NCBI GenBank assembly: GCA_023393655.1
Contig: JAEWKP010000433.1
Location: 1-22,479, forward strand
Direction: 5' to 3'
Length of the DNA: 22,479 bases
Origin: Pseudomonadota bacterium
GTDB lineage: Bacteria; Pseudomonadota; Alphaproteobacteria; Rhizobiales; Beijerinckiaceae
Shown: positions 6,701-15,778 of the stretch, piece by piece
Layout of the letters: the number at the start of each line of letters is the position of its first letter
Position numbering within the stretch: the stretch's first letter is position 1
The notes under the pieces: model-generated
Databases searched by the model: none
What the model saw: only the letters and a program-made list of their open reading frames with translations
What the model was told of the DNA's origin: nothing
Position numbers and translations under genes: made by a program

Positions 6701-6728
6701 CGGCAGCCTTCCGCGGTGCAGGCTGCCG
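6701..6728 (-). terminator. Hairpin downstream of the FAD dehydrogenase gene
   Basis: CGGCAGCCT (6701-6709) and AGGCTGCCG (6720-6728) form a perfect 9-base GC-rich stem with a 10-base loop. It lies about 30 bases after the stop of the minus-strand FAD gene and before the ABC promoter. There is no clear U-tract, so termination is inferred from position and stem strength only. Confidence 0.45.
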
Positions 6729-6757
6729 ATTGGACGGTCAAGCTTCCGACCTGCGGA

Positions 6758-8170
<1,413 letters not shown>

Positions 8171-8185
8171 CCTGAAGCCCTAGCC

Positions 8186-8285
8186 TAGATCAGTTCCGCG
8201 ATTCCCCGAATCGTGAAACTGATCTATGTCCCTGTTTTATCGCATTTTCTTCACGCGAACCGGCATCCACTTCGCTCGAAAATGC
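8186..8285. repeat. Composite palindromic intergenic element, about 100 bp
   Basis: There are two inverted repeats in tandem. The first pairs 8186-8204 with 8208-8226 over 17 of 19 positions around a 3-base loop, with ends TAGATCAGTT and AACTGATCTA. The second has outer arms GCATTTTC (8232-8239) and GAAAATGC (8278-8285), with a further GCGAA/TTCGC pairing inside (8245-8249 with 8271-8275). From memory, this unit occurs in many copies in Bosea-like Rhizobiales genomes. It ends one base from the stop of the minus-strand RNA methyltransferase gene and 15 bases before the FAD gene, filling nearly all of that intergenic gap. Confidence 0.8.
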
Positions 8286-8286
8286 T

Positions 8287-9576
8287 TCAACCCTTCCTGC
8301 CTCGCCGGAACACGCCGACGAGCTCGACATGAGCGGAATAGCGGAACTGGTCGACCGGCGTCACGGCCTCCAGCGCATAGCCGCCCGCAACGAGCGTCGC
8401 GGCGTCGCGCGCGAAGCTCGTTGCGTCGCAGGAGACGTAGATCACGTCCTTGACCTTCGATGCGGCCAGCCGCTTGACCTGCGCCTCCGCGCCGGCGCGG
8501 GGCGGATCGAGCACGATCACGTCGAAACCGTTGAGCTCATGCTCCAGCAGCGGGCGGCGGAACAGATCGCGCGTCTCGGTCGCGATCGGCTTCAGGCCTT
8601 GCGTCCCGCCGGCGCCCTTGGTGAGCGCCAGCATCGCCGCCTTGTCGCTTTCGATGGCGAGAACCTGCATCTTCTCCGCGATACGGAAGCTGAACGGACC
8701 GCAGCCGGCGAAGAGATCGGCGGCGCGCTTGCCCTTGGGCAGTGCCGCCATGACGAGCCCGGCCAGGACCTCCTCGCCTGCGGCCGTCGCCTGCAGGAAG
8801 CCGCCTGCGGCCGGCGCGACCAGTGCCTTGCCCATGCGCTGCAAGGGCGGACGGCGCTCGACGACGATCTCGCCATGGTTGGAGAGCCGCGCGAGATCGA
8901 GCCGCTCGGCAAGCTGCGTCAGGGCGAGCCTGAGCTTGTCGCCAAGCGGGCCGTGGCCGCGGATATCGACATCGAGCCCGGCTTCCGAGGCGGTGACCTG
9001 GATATCGAGCGGCTTGTTGGCGCCGCCCATGCGGTTCGCCAGCATCAGGGCGACAGCGGGCGCACGATCCAGCCCCGGCGCCAGCACCGGACAGGCTTCG
9101 ACCGAGATCAGGTCATGGCTGCGCGCTGCCATGAAGCCGACGACCATGGCCTCGCCCCGCCGGCGGGCATGGAAGGTGACGCGGCGACGGCCGGCGCCAT
9201 GCGCATCGACGAGATCGCCGATCGGCGCCTCGATGCCGGCCCGGCTCAAGGCAATCACGACCTGCTGGCGCTTCCATTCGCGGTAGAGGCCAGGCGCCAT
9301 GTGCTGAGCGGCGCAGCCGCCGCAACGGGTGAAGAGCGGGCAGATCGCGGCGATGCGGGACTCGGAAGGCGCGATGATCTCGACGAGCTGGCCGCGCTCG
9401 CCATCGACCACCGCACGCACGATCTCACCCGGCAGCGCATAGGGAATGAAGACACTGCCGGAGGCGGCCTGCACGATGCCATCGCCCTTCTGGCCGAGGC
9501 GATCGACGGTGAGAACTTCATTCATGGCGAGCTTCGGAGAAGAATTTTCTCCGGCCTGCGGCTTGGCGACTGGCAT
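8287..9576 (-). CDS. 23S rRNA/tRNA uracil-5-methyltransferase, TrmA/RlmD family
   Basis: The 429-residue protein has an N-terminal TRAM RNA-binding domain (about 17-72), a probable [4Fe-4S] site from C79, C85, C88 (CPLFTRCGGC) and C162 (VEACPVL), and a C-terminal Rossmann methyltransferase domain. Key motifs are DLFAGCGPFSF (287-297, SAM), LDPPRAG (356-362), VSCDATSFARD (381-391, nucleophile C383) and FRYSAHVELV (E418, likely base). The family transfers a methyl group from SAM to C5 of uridine in rRNA or tRNA. RlmD (U1939) is the usual annotation in this group, but sequence alone does not separate RlmD from RlmC. The usual SCN at the nucleophile is SCD here. The ATG at 9576 is preceded by CGGAACA. 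It diverges from the cysteine-synthase gene. Confidence 0.93.
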   Translation of the reverse strand: MPVAKPQAGENSSPKLAMNEVLTVDRLGQKGDGIVQAASGSVFIPYALPGEIVRAVVDGERGQLVEIIAPSESRIAAICPLFTRCGGCAAQHMAPGLYREWKRQQVVIALSRAGIEAPIGDLVDAHGAGRRRVTFHARRRGEAMVVGFMAARSHDLISVEACPVLAPGLDRAPAVALMLANRMGGANKPLDIQVTASEAGLDVDIRGHGPLGDKLRLALTQLAERLDLARLSNHGEIVVERRPPLQRMGKALVAPAAGGFLQATAAGEEVLAGLVMAALPKGKRAADLFAGCGPFSFRIAEKMQVLAIESDKAAMLALTKGAGGTQGLKPIATETRDLFRRPLLEHELNGFDVIVLDPPRAGAEAQVKRLAASKVKDVIYVSCDATSFARDAATLVAGGYALEAVTPVDQFRYSAHVELVGVFRRGRKG

Positions 9577-9611
9577 TGTTCCGAACTCGGGGCGCAGAGC
9601 CCGCTCACTGA

Positions 9612-9643
9612 TGACCTAAGCAAGGCTTTCGCCTATCAGGTCA
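9612..9643. promoter_or_regulatory. Nested dyad in the divergent promoter region
   Basis: The outer arms TGACCT (9612-9617) and AGGTCA (9638-9643) enclose a small AGGC/GCCT hairpin (9623-9626 with 9631-9634). The structure lies 24 bases upstream of the cysteine-synthase ATG, inside the 90-base gap shared with the divergent RNA methyltransferase. It may be an operator or a leader stem. The arms are short and chance is possible. Confidence 0.25.
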
Positions 9644-9666
9644 GGGACGAATTGGGAAATCCGGCC

Positions 9667-10731
9667 ATGACCATCCGCGCAAGCAGCGCCATTAAAGACG
9701 GCGTCATCGAAGCCATCGGCAACACCCCCCTCATCAAGCTCGAACGCGCCTCGATGGAGACCGGCTGCTCCATCCTCGGCAAGGCCGAATTCATGAATCC
9801 CGGCCAGTCGGTGAAGGACCGCGCCGCGCTCGCGATCATCCGCGACGCCGAGGCCAAGGGGCTATTGAAGCCGGGTGGCGTGATCGTCGAGGGCACGGCG
9901 GGCAATACCGGCATCGGCATCGCGCTGGTCGGCAACGCACTGGGCTATCGCTCGGTCATCGTCATCCCGGAGACGCAGTCGCAGGAAAAGAAGGACATGC
10001 TGCGGCTGGCCGGCGCGACGCTGGTCGAGGTTCCGGCCGCGCCCTATGCCAACCCCAACAATTACGTGAAGGTCTCCGGCCGCCTCGCCGAGGAACTGGC
10101 GAAGACCGAGCCCAACGGCGCGGTCTGGGCCAACCAGTTCGACAATATCGCAAACCGGCAGGGTCATCTCGACACGACCGGCCCGGAAATCTGGGAACAG
10201 ACAGCGGGCAAGGTCGACGGCTTCATCTGCGCTGTCGGCTCGGGCGGAACGCTGGCTGGCGTCGGCATGGCGCTGAAGGCGCGCAATCCCAAGATCACGA
10301 TCGGCTTGGCCGATCCGATGGGGGCGGCGCTCTATTCCTACTATACGGCGGGCGTGCTCAAGGCCGAAGGCTCCTCGATCACCGAGGGCATCGGCCAGGG
10401 GCGGATCACCGCCAATCTGGTCGATGCGCCGGTCGATATCGCCTTCCAGATCCCGGATGCCGAAGCCGTGCAGATCGTCTTCGACTTGCTTGAGCAGGAG
10501 GGCCTCTGCCTCGGCGGCTCGTCCGGCATCAATGTCGCCGGCGCGATCCGGCTGGCCAAGCAGATGGGACCGGGCCATACCATCGTGACGGTGCTCTGCG
10601 ACTACGGCACGCGCTACCAGTCGAAGCTGTTCAATCCGGAATTCCTGCGCGCGAAGAACCTGCCGGTTCCCGGCTGGCTGGAGCGGGACGGTTCGGCGCT
10701 GAAGCAGGTCGTTTCGAAGGTGATGGCCTGA
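9667..10731 (+). CDS. cysK: Cysteine synthase family protein (PLP-dependent O-acetylserine sulfhydrylase-like)
   Basis: The 354-residue PLP enzyme of the beta-substituting fold-type II family opens with IGNTPLIKLERAS (17-29) and carries the PLP lysine K50 in NPGQSVKDRAA. The substrate loop EGTAGNTGIGIA replaces the EPTSGNTG of classical CysK. The phosphate-binding loop is GSGGTLAG and the C-terminal motif is GGSSGINVAGA. The length (classical CysK is about 310-325) and the EGTAGNTG loop place it with the longer branch that includes fungal cysteine synthase 2-type proteins. The reaction is probably O-acetylserine plus sulfide to cysteine, but another nucleophile is possible. The ATG at 9667 follows GGGA at nine bases. 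Any longer reading would run through the antisense strand of the methyltransferase gene. A GC hairpin overlaps the stop. Confidence 0.93.
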   Translation: MTIRASSAIKDGVIEAIGNTPLIKLERASMETGCSILGKAEFMNPGQSVKDRAALAIIRDAEAKGLLKPGGVIVEGTAGNTGIGIALVGNALGYRSVIVIPETQSQEKKDMLRLAGATLVEVPAAPYANPNNYVKVSGRLAEELAKTEPNGAVWANQFDNIANRQGHLDTTGPEIWEQTAGKVDGFICAVGSGGTLAGVGMALKARNPKITIGLADPMGAALYSYYTAGVLKAEGSSITEGIGQGRITANLVDAPVDIAFQIPDAEAVQIVFDLLEQEGLCLGGSSGINVAGAIRLAKQMGPGHTIVTVLCDYGTRYQSKLFNPEFLRAKNLPVPGWLERDGSALKQVVSKVMA

Positions 10732-10745
10732 GGCGGCAACCGCCT
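10731..10745 (+). terminator. Small GC hairpin at the cysteine-synthase stop
   Basis: AGGCGG (10731-10736) and CCGCCT (10740-10745) form a perfect 6-base stem with a 3-base loop, starting on the last base of the TGA stop. No T-run follows, so this is at best a weak or factor-assisted 3' end. Confidence 0.35.
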
Positions 10746-10836
10746 CGACGGTGACGCTGCCGCAAAAGTGATTTCCACGGAGATCGAACAGTTCTAGCCT
10801 GCACTCCGATGATCCAGCGATCGGCGAGGTGATCGC

Positions 10837-11895
10837 ATGTCAGTGTCGGAAGTCCGGTTCACATCCCCCGCCACGCCGGAAACGGTCCCCGCCGCTATGC
10901 CGCTGGAACAGGGCTACCCGCAACAGGACGGCGTCATCGCGTCGGGCGTCTATGTCCATGGCGTGCGCGTTGCCGACATCCCCGTCACCGAAGCCGGCGA
11001 ATGGGCGCGTAAGGACGATCACGTCGTCTGGATCGGCCTGCTCGAACCGGAACCTGCGCTGCTGCGCTGCGTGCAGCAGCAGTTCAACCTGCACCCGCTC
11101 GCTGTCGAGGACTCCACCAACGCGCATCAGCGGCCCAAGCTCGAGCAATATGGCGACGCGCTCTTCGTCGTTGCCCGCACCGCCCAGTTGATCGACGGGC
11201 GCATAGCCTTTGGCGAGACCCATATCTTCGTCGGCCGCGGCTATATCGTCAGCGTCCGGCACGGCGCCTCGACCTCTTACAAGTCGGTGCGGCAGCATTG
11301 GGAGACCTGCCCGACCTCGCTGGCGAAGGGCGAGGATTTCATCCTCTATGCGATCCTCGATTTTATCGTCGACAACTACATGCCGGTGCTGGAAGCGATC
11401 CATGACGAGGTCGAGGAGATCGAGGACAAGGTCCTGGCCAGGCCGATGGCGCGCTCCGATATCGAGCGGCTCTACATGCTCAGGCGCGACCTGCTGCGCC
11501 TGCGCAATGCGGTGGCGCCATTGGTCGACGTCTGCCAGCGCCTGATGAACGGCACCGTCCCACAGGTCCGGCCGACGCTCGCGCCGATGTTCCGCGACGT
11601 GACCGACCATGTCCGCACCGTGCAGGAGAAGATCGACAGCCTGCGCGAAGTGCTGGCCTTCGCCTTCGAGGCGAGCCTGCTGGTCGGCCAGAGCCAGGAA
11701 AGCCTGATCACCAAGCGCCTGGCATCCTGGGCCGCCATCCTGGCCGTTCCGACCGCGCTGGCCGGCATCTACGGCATGAACTTCAAGAACATGCCGGAAC
11801 TGGATATGCAGTACGGCTATTTCGCGGTCATCGGCGTGATCGTGTGCACCTGCTCGATCCTGTACTGGCGCTTCAAGCAGAACGGCTGGCTGTAG
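10837..11895 (+). CDS. corA: CorA family magnesium/divalent cation transporter
   Basis: The 352-residue protein has the CorA layout: a cytoplasmic alpha/beta domain (about 35-180), a long stalk helix (about 185-290) and two C-terminal transmembrane helices (about 295-312 and 328-345). The YGMNF signature sits at the end of the first (GMN at 313-315), followed by the periplasmic MPELDMQYGY loop and a basic C-terminus (WRFKQNGWL). CorA forms homopentameric channels for Mg2+, or Co2+/Ni2+ in some members. GAGGT at 10826-10830 gives good spacing to the ATG at 10837. The stop abuts the stop of the convergent SLC13 gene with no base between. A second CorA lies just beyond that gene. Confidence 0.95.
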   Translation: MSVSEVRFTSPATPETVPAAMPLEQGYPQQDGVIASGVYVHGVRVADIPVTEAGEWARKDDHVVWIGLLEPEPALLRCVQQQFNLHPLAVEDSTNAHQRPKLEQYGDALFVVARTAQLIDGRIAFGETHIFVGRGYIVSVRHGASTSYKSVRQHWETCPTSLAKGEDFILYAILDFIVDNYMPVLEAIHDEVEEIEDKVLARPMARSDIERLYMLRRDLLRLRNAVAPLVDVCQRLMNGTVPQVRPTLAPMFRDVTDHVRTVQEKIDSLREVLAFAFEASLLVGQSQESLITKRLASWAAILAVPTALAGIYGMNFKNMPELDMQYGYFAVIGVIVCTCSILYWRFKQNGWL

Positions 11896-13674
11896 CTATT
11901 TCAGCGGCCAGACCAGCAGGATCATCGGCACGGCGAGCAGGATGACCAGCAGGGAAAGCGGCGCGCCCAGCCTCGCATAATCGCTGAAACGATAGCCGCC
12001 CGGCCCCATCACCAACGTGTTGCACTGGTGACCGATGGGCGTGAGGAAGTCGCAGGCCGCGCCGATCGCCACCGCCATCAGGAAGGCATCGGGATTGTAG
12101 CCGAGATTCTTGGCAAAGCCCGCGCCGATCGGCGCCATGACCAGCACCGTCGCCGCATTGTTGAGAAATGGCGTCACCGCCATCGCCGCCACCAGGATCA
12201 GCGCGACGGATGCCCAGCCCGGCAGGCCGCCACCGATCATCGCCAGCCAGGAGGCGAAGAGGTCGGTGGCGCCGGTCGTCCGCAGCGAATCCGAGACGGG
12301 GATCAGCGCCGCCAGCATCAGCAGGATCGGCGCATCGATGCTCTGATAGGCCTCGCGCAGGGGCACGCAGCGGCAGGCGATCAGGAGGACCGCGGCTGCG
12401 AAGAAAACGAGGGGCACCGGCGCGAGCCCCGCGGCCAGCGCGATGATCGCCGCCAGCATGATCGTCACGGTCAGCACGACGCGGCGCGTCGAGCCCAGCG
12501 GCACCAGCCGGTCGGCCAGCGGCAGCAAATTAAGCTCGGAGAGCTTTTCCGGAAGCTGCTTCTCGTCGCCCTGGATCACGACGATGTCGCCGGCCCGCAG
12601 GCGGATGTCGCGCAGGCGCTGGCTGAAGCGCTCGCCCGAGCGGCTGATCGCGATCATGTTGACGCCGAAGCGGCTGTGCAGGGCGATGTCGCCGGCCGAT
12701 TGGCCGATCAGCGTCGAATCCGGGCCGATAATGGCTTCGGCGATGCGGTCGGGATCGAGCGCATCCTGCTTCTGGGTCGGGCGGTCCTTGCCGGTGAGAT
12801 CGAGCCCGCCTTCCGCGACGACCCGCTCAAGCACGGCCGCATCGCCGCGCAGCAGCAGGATGTCGCCGGCCTTCAGCGAGGCATCCGGAAGGGGCGCCTG
12901 GACGCGGCGCTCGTTGCGCAGGATCGAGACGATCTCGATGGCCTCGCCGCCGATCGCCTTGAGATCAGCGACTTTCTTGCCCGCAAGCGGCGATTTCTCG
13001 CGCAACGTGGCCTCGGTCAGGTAGTCCTTGATGTCGATCGCCTGGTCGAGCGAGACGGCGCCACGGCGGTCGCGCGGCAGCAGGCGATAGCCAATGCTGA
13101 GGAAAAGGCAACCGGCGACGGCCACGACGATCCCGACCGGAGCGAAATCGAACATGCGGAAGGGCTCGCCGCCGAGTTCCTGCCGGACGCGGGCGACGAT
13201 GACGTTGGGCGAGGTCCCGACCAGCGTGACGATGCCGCCGAGCAGCGAGGCGAAGGCCATCGGCATCAGGAAGACCGAGGGCGATTTCCCGCTCTTGCGG
13301 GCGAGCTGATAGGCGATCGGCAGCATCATCGCCAGCGCGCCGATATTCTTGATGATCGCCGACATCACCGCGACGACGAAAACGAGCAGGGGCACCTGCA
13401 ATTGCGTCGAGGTCAGGCCCGTGCCCAACTTCGAGAACAGCCGCTCGATGATGCGCGAGCGCGCTACGGCAGCGCTCAGCACCAGCGCACTGCCGACGAT
13501 GATGACGATGTCGTCGGAAAAGCCCTTGAAGGCATCGGCCGCCGGAACCAGCCCGAGCACGATGGCGACGAGCAGCGCCAGCATGGCGACGATGTCGTAA
13601 CGCAGCCGCCCCCACAGAAAGGCAGCCATCATGCCGGCAACGACAAGGACGGAGAGAATCTGCGGCTGGGTCAT
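11896..13674 (-). CDS. SLC13 (DASS)-family permease with two RCK_C domains
   Basis: The 592-residue inner-membrane protein has two halves. The N-terminal half (about 1-200) has hydrophobic helices with KNIGALAMMLP (109-119) and the LVGTSPN tip (151-157). The C-terminal half (about 397-590) repeats the pattern with FLNNAATVLVMAP (503-515) and LTPIGHQCNTLV (544-555). Between them lie two TrkA_C/RCK_C regulatory domains (about 205-290 and 305-390), each ending in an AGDI-type strand (269-272 and 361-364). This layout occurs in YfbS-like transporters of the divalent anion:Na+ superfamily. The substrate is unknown (sulfate, dicarboxylate or tellurite-like anions are family options). It follows the second corA by 33 bases on the same strand, so the two are probably cotranscribed. 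Confidence 0.93.
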   Translation of the reverse strand: MTQPQILSVLVVAGMMAAFLWGRLRYDIVAMLALLVAIVLGLVPAADAFKGFSDDIVIIVGSALVLSAAVARSRIIERLFSKLGTGLTSTQLQVPLLVFVVAVMSAIIKNIGALAMMLPIAYQLARKSGKSPSVFLMPMAFASLLGGIVTLVGTSPNVIVARVRQELGGEPFRMFDFAPVGIVVAVAGCLFLSIGYRLLPRDRRGAVSLDQAIDIKDYLTEATLREKSPLAGKKVADLKAIGGEAIEIVSILRNERRVQAPLPDASLKAGDILLLRGDAAVLERVVAEGGLDLTGKDRPTQKQDALDPDRIAEAIIGPDSTLIGQSAGDIALHSRFGVNMIAISRSGERFSQRLRDIRLRAGDIVVIQGDEKQLPEKLSELNLLPLADRLVPLGSTRRVVLTVTIMLAAIIALAAGLAPVPLVFFAAAVLLIACRCVPLREAYQSIDAPILLMLAALIPVSDSLRTTGATDLFASWLAMIGGGLPGWASVALILVAAMAVTPFLNNAATVLVMAPIGAGFAKNLGYNPDAFLMAVAIGAACDFLTPIGHQCNTLVMGPGGYRFSDYARLGAPLSLLVILLAVPMILLVWPLK

Positions 13675-13707
13675 CCGGTCTTCAACGTGTCGCGCACGCT
13701 TCCCATC

Positions 13708-14697
13708 TCACAGCCACTTCTTCCAGCGGAAGAACAGATAGGGCAGCACCGCAAACAGGATCATCAGTCCGATCGCCAGCGGATAGCCCCATTGCCATTC
13801 CAACTCCGGCATCGTCTTGAAGTTCATGCCGTAGATCGAGGCGATCAGCGTCGGCGGCATCAGCGCGACCGAGACGACGGAGAAGAGCTTGATGATCTTG
13901 TTCTGCTCGATCGAGACGAGGCCGAGCGTGGCGTCCATCATGAATTGCAGCTTGTTCGACAGGAAGGCGGCGTGCTCCTCGATCGCCTGCACATCGCGGA
14001 CGGCCGAGCGCCATTCGGCCGAGAAGCCGGTCTGCGCCTTTTTCGGGCGCGTGTAGTTGGCCGAGAGGAAGAGCAGCACCCGCTCGACCGAGACCATGCT
14101 CTCGCGGACATTCGAGATGATGTGCTCGTACTGGCCGATCTTCTGGATCACGAGCTGATAGACGCCGCCGCGCTCGACATCCTGGCCGCGCCCGGCGAAG
14201 ACGCGGCGCGAGGCGATGTCGATCTTGTCGCCGACGCCGCGCAGCACCTCGGCGGCACGGTCGACGATGGCCTCGATCAGCCCGTCCAGCACGGCCTCAG
14301 GCTGCTGGCCGCAGCCCCCGGGCTTGGTGGCGCGGTTGAGGAAGATGGTGAAGGCACCCGGCTCGTCATAGCGCACCGTCACCAGCGCCTTGTCGGTCAG
14401 GATGAAGGTGACGTCCGCGAGCACCGGGACGATGGTGTCGGACTGGCAGATCACCCGCGCCGTCATGTAGCGCGCGCCGTTCTCGGTATAGATGATCTCG
14501 GACGGCTCGAGATCATGCATCTCCTCGCGCGTCGGGATCGAGATGCCCAAATGCTTCTCGACCCGCTTGTCTTCCTCCGGCGTCGGATTGAGCAGGTCGA
14601 TCCAGACGATATCGTCAGGAAACGCACCCTCCGTACCGAGCGTGCCGGGGCGGAGCTTGTCGCGCGAATCGGGGCACGTACCGTGGATCGTCAGCAT
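13708..14697 (-). CDS. corA: CorA family magnesium/divalent cation transporter, second copy
   Basis: The 329-residue CorA has an N-terminal alpha/beta domain (about 1-140), a stalk (about 145-265) and transmembrane helices at about 268-289 and 305-324. The signature is YGMNFKTMPELEWQWGY (GMN at 290-292) and the basic C-terminus is FRWKKWL. It is clearly divergent from the other CorA outside the C-terminal part, so it is not a recent duplicate. I start it at the ATG at 14697 (MLTIHG). The frame extends to a TTG at 14763, but that codon lies inside a perfect TTGACA -35 element and the extra residues look non-coding. It is followed by the SLC13 gene, probably in one operon. Confidence 0.95.
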   Translation of the reverse strand: MLTIHGTCPDSRDKLRPGTLGTEGAFPDDIVWIDLLNPTPEEDKRVEKHLGISIPTREEMHDLEPSEIIYTENGARYMTARVICQSDTIVPVLADVTFILTDKALVTVRYDEPGAFTIFLNRATKPGGCGQQPEAVLDGLIEAIVDRAAEVLRGVGDKIDIASRRVFAGRGQDVERGGVYQLVIQKIGQYEHIISNVRESMVSVERVLLFLSANYTRPKKAQTGFSAEWRSAVRDVQAIEEHAAFLSNKLQFMMDATLGLVSIEQNKIIKLFSVVSVALMPPTLIASIYGMNFKTMPELEWQWGYPLAIGLMILFAVLPYLFFRWKKWL

Positions 14698-14734
14698 GGG
14701 CGCGAATCTCGCTGCACGGTCAGGATGGAAACCG

Positions 14735-14763
14735 CAGGAACTCCGATATCGGGCGCGTGTCAA
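14735..14763 (-). promoter_or_regulatory. Possible promoter of corA-SLC13 with a palindromic spacer
   Basis: On the minus strand a perfect -35 TTGACA (14763-14758) is followed after 17 bases by a weak -10 TTCCTG (14740-14735). The spacer contains the 10-base palindrome CCGATATCGG (14743-14752). A palindrome inside the spacer together with a poor -10 is typical of a regulated promoter; the regulator is unknown. Confidence 0.4.
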
Positions 14764-14795
14764 ACCGATGACAGCGCCCTCCAGACTCTCCCCGA

Positions 14796-14900
14796 GTCAT
14801 TCCGGGCGCAGCGAAGCGAAGACCCGGAATCCATCATAGGGGTGCGACGCTCTTCGATGGATTCCGGATCGGCGCGGCTTCGCCGCTTGTCCGGAATGAC
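14796..14900. repeat. Intergenic palindromic repeat, 105 bp (GTCATTCCGGG type)
   Basis: The outer ends GTCATTCCGG (14796-14805) and CCGGAATGAC (14891-14900) are perfect inverted repeats. Inside, CCGGAATCCATC (14824-14835) and GATGGATTCCGG (14856-14867) form a second perfect 12-base dyad, and short GC arms (GCGAAGC, GGCTTCGCC) lie between. I recognise this as the class of element that is abundant between genes in Bradyrhizobium- and Bosea-like genomes. It follows the HSDL2-like SDR stop by 17 bases and precedes the second corA promoter, so it may form the 3' end of the SDR transcript. Confidence 0.88.
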
Positions 14901-14917
14901 GGCGCGAACTGACTATA

Positions 14918-15778
14918 TCAGACTCCGCCCTTCACCCCCTGCGGCGGCAGGCTGTCGGCCGGCACGAAGAAATCCGGCATCAGCGGCACCGAGGGGTCGA
15001 CGCGATAGGGCGTAAAGTCGGTGACGCCCTCGCCGGCCATGAAGCTGTCGTCGATCAGGAAGTTGCCCGAGAATTCGCGGGAGTGCTTCGAGAAGATCAT
15101 ATGGGCGGCATCGGCGAGGATCTCCGGCGTGCGACTCGCCTGCACCATCTTGTCGCCGCCGAGCAGGTTCTGGACGGCCGCGGTCGTAATGGTCGTGCGC
15201 GGCCAGAGCGCGTTGACCGCGATGCCCTTGCGCGCCAGCTCGCCGGCAAGTCCCAGCACGCACAGGCTCATGCCGTATTTGGCGATGGAATAGGCCAGAT
15301 GCGGCGCGAACCACTGCGTCTTCATGTCGAGCGGCGGCGACAGCATCAGGATATGCGGGTTCTCGGCCTTCTCGAGATGCGGAATGGCGTATTTCGAGAC
15401 CATGAAGGTGCCGCGCGTGTTGATCTGGTTCATCAGATCGTAGCGCTTCATGTCGGTCATCTCGGTGTTGGTCAGCGAAATCGCGCTGGCATTGTTCACG
15501 ACGATATCGATGCCACCGAAGGTCTCGGCGGTCTTGGCAATCGCCTCGGCGACGCTCTGCTCGTCGCGGACATCGACCATCAGTGGCAGGCACTTGCCGC
15601 CGGCCGCCTCGATCTCGGCGGCGGAGGTGTAGATCGTGCCGGGCAGCTTCGGATGCGGCTCCGCCGTCTTGGCGGCGATGGTGACATTGGCGCCGTCCTT
15701 CGCTGCCCTGAGCGCGATGGCGAGACCGATGCCGCGCGAGCCGCCGGTGATGAAAAGCGTCTTACCCTTGAGCGACAT
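14918..15778 (-). CDS. Short-chain dehydrogenase/reductase, HSDL2-like
   Basis: The 286-residue SDR has the nucleotide loop TGGSRGIG (11-18), NNAS at 95-98, the catalytic Ser S147 (MLSPPL) and Y163-x3-K167 (YSIAKYG). The segments KTAEPHPKLPGTIYTSA (37-53) and LSPPLDMKTQWF (146-157) match the N-terminal domain of hydroxysteroid dehydrogenase-like protein 2; the SCP2 sterol-carrier domain of animal HSDL2 is absent. It probably acts on a lipid-derived or 3-hydroxyacyl substrate (inference). The ATG at 15778 is set by a strong GGGAGG just upstream; longer extensions read antisense to the next SDR. It overlaps the end of that upstream SDR gene by 17 bases, so translation is probably coupled. Confidence 0.93.
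   Translation of the reverse strand: MSLKGKTLFITGGSRGIGLAIALRAAKDGANVTIAAKTAEPHPKLPGTIYTSAAEIEAAGGKCLPLMVDVRDEQSVAEAIAKTAETFGGIDIVVNNASAISLTNTEMTDMKRYDLMNQINTRGTFMVSKYAIPHLEKAENPHILMLSPPLDMKTQWFAPHLAYSIAKYGMSLCVLGLAGELARKGIAVNALWPRTTITTAAVQNLLGGDKMVQASRTPEILADAAHMIFSKHSREFSGNFLIDDSFMAGEGVTDFTPYRVDPSVPLMPDFFVPADSLPPQGVKGGV

Noticed and set aside
6589..6757. Riboswitch (thiamine or FMN type) ahead of the NMT1/THI5-like importer
   Set aside because: I could not find conserved TPP or FMN riboswitch core motifs, and the predicted leader is only about 30 bases long.
8329..9666. Apparent fusion of a long N-terminal domain to the cysteine synthase
   Set aside because: The upstream part is the antisense strand of the RNA methyltransferase gene plus the shared promoter gap; the cysteine synthase has its own ATG at 9667 at the right place for the fold.
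12028..15015. Very long plus-strand open frame (995 codons) antisense to the SLC13 and second corA genes
   Set aside because: It lies opposite two genes with clear domains, and its translation is Arg/Asp/Gln/His-rich low-complexity sequence typical of GC-rich antisense frames. It also crosses the intergenic repeat at 14796-14900.
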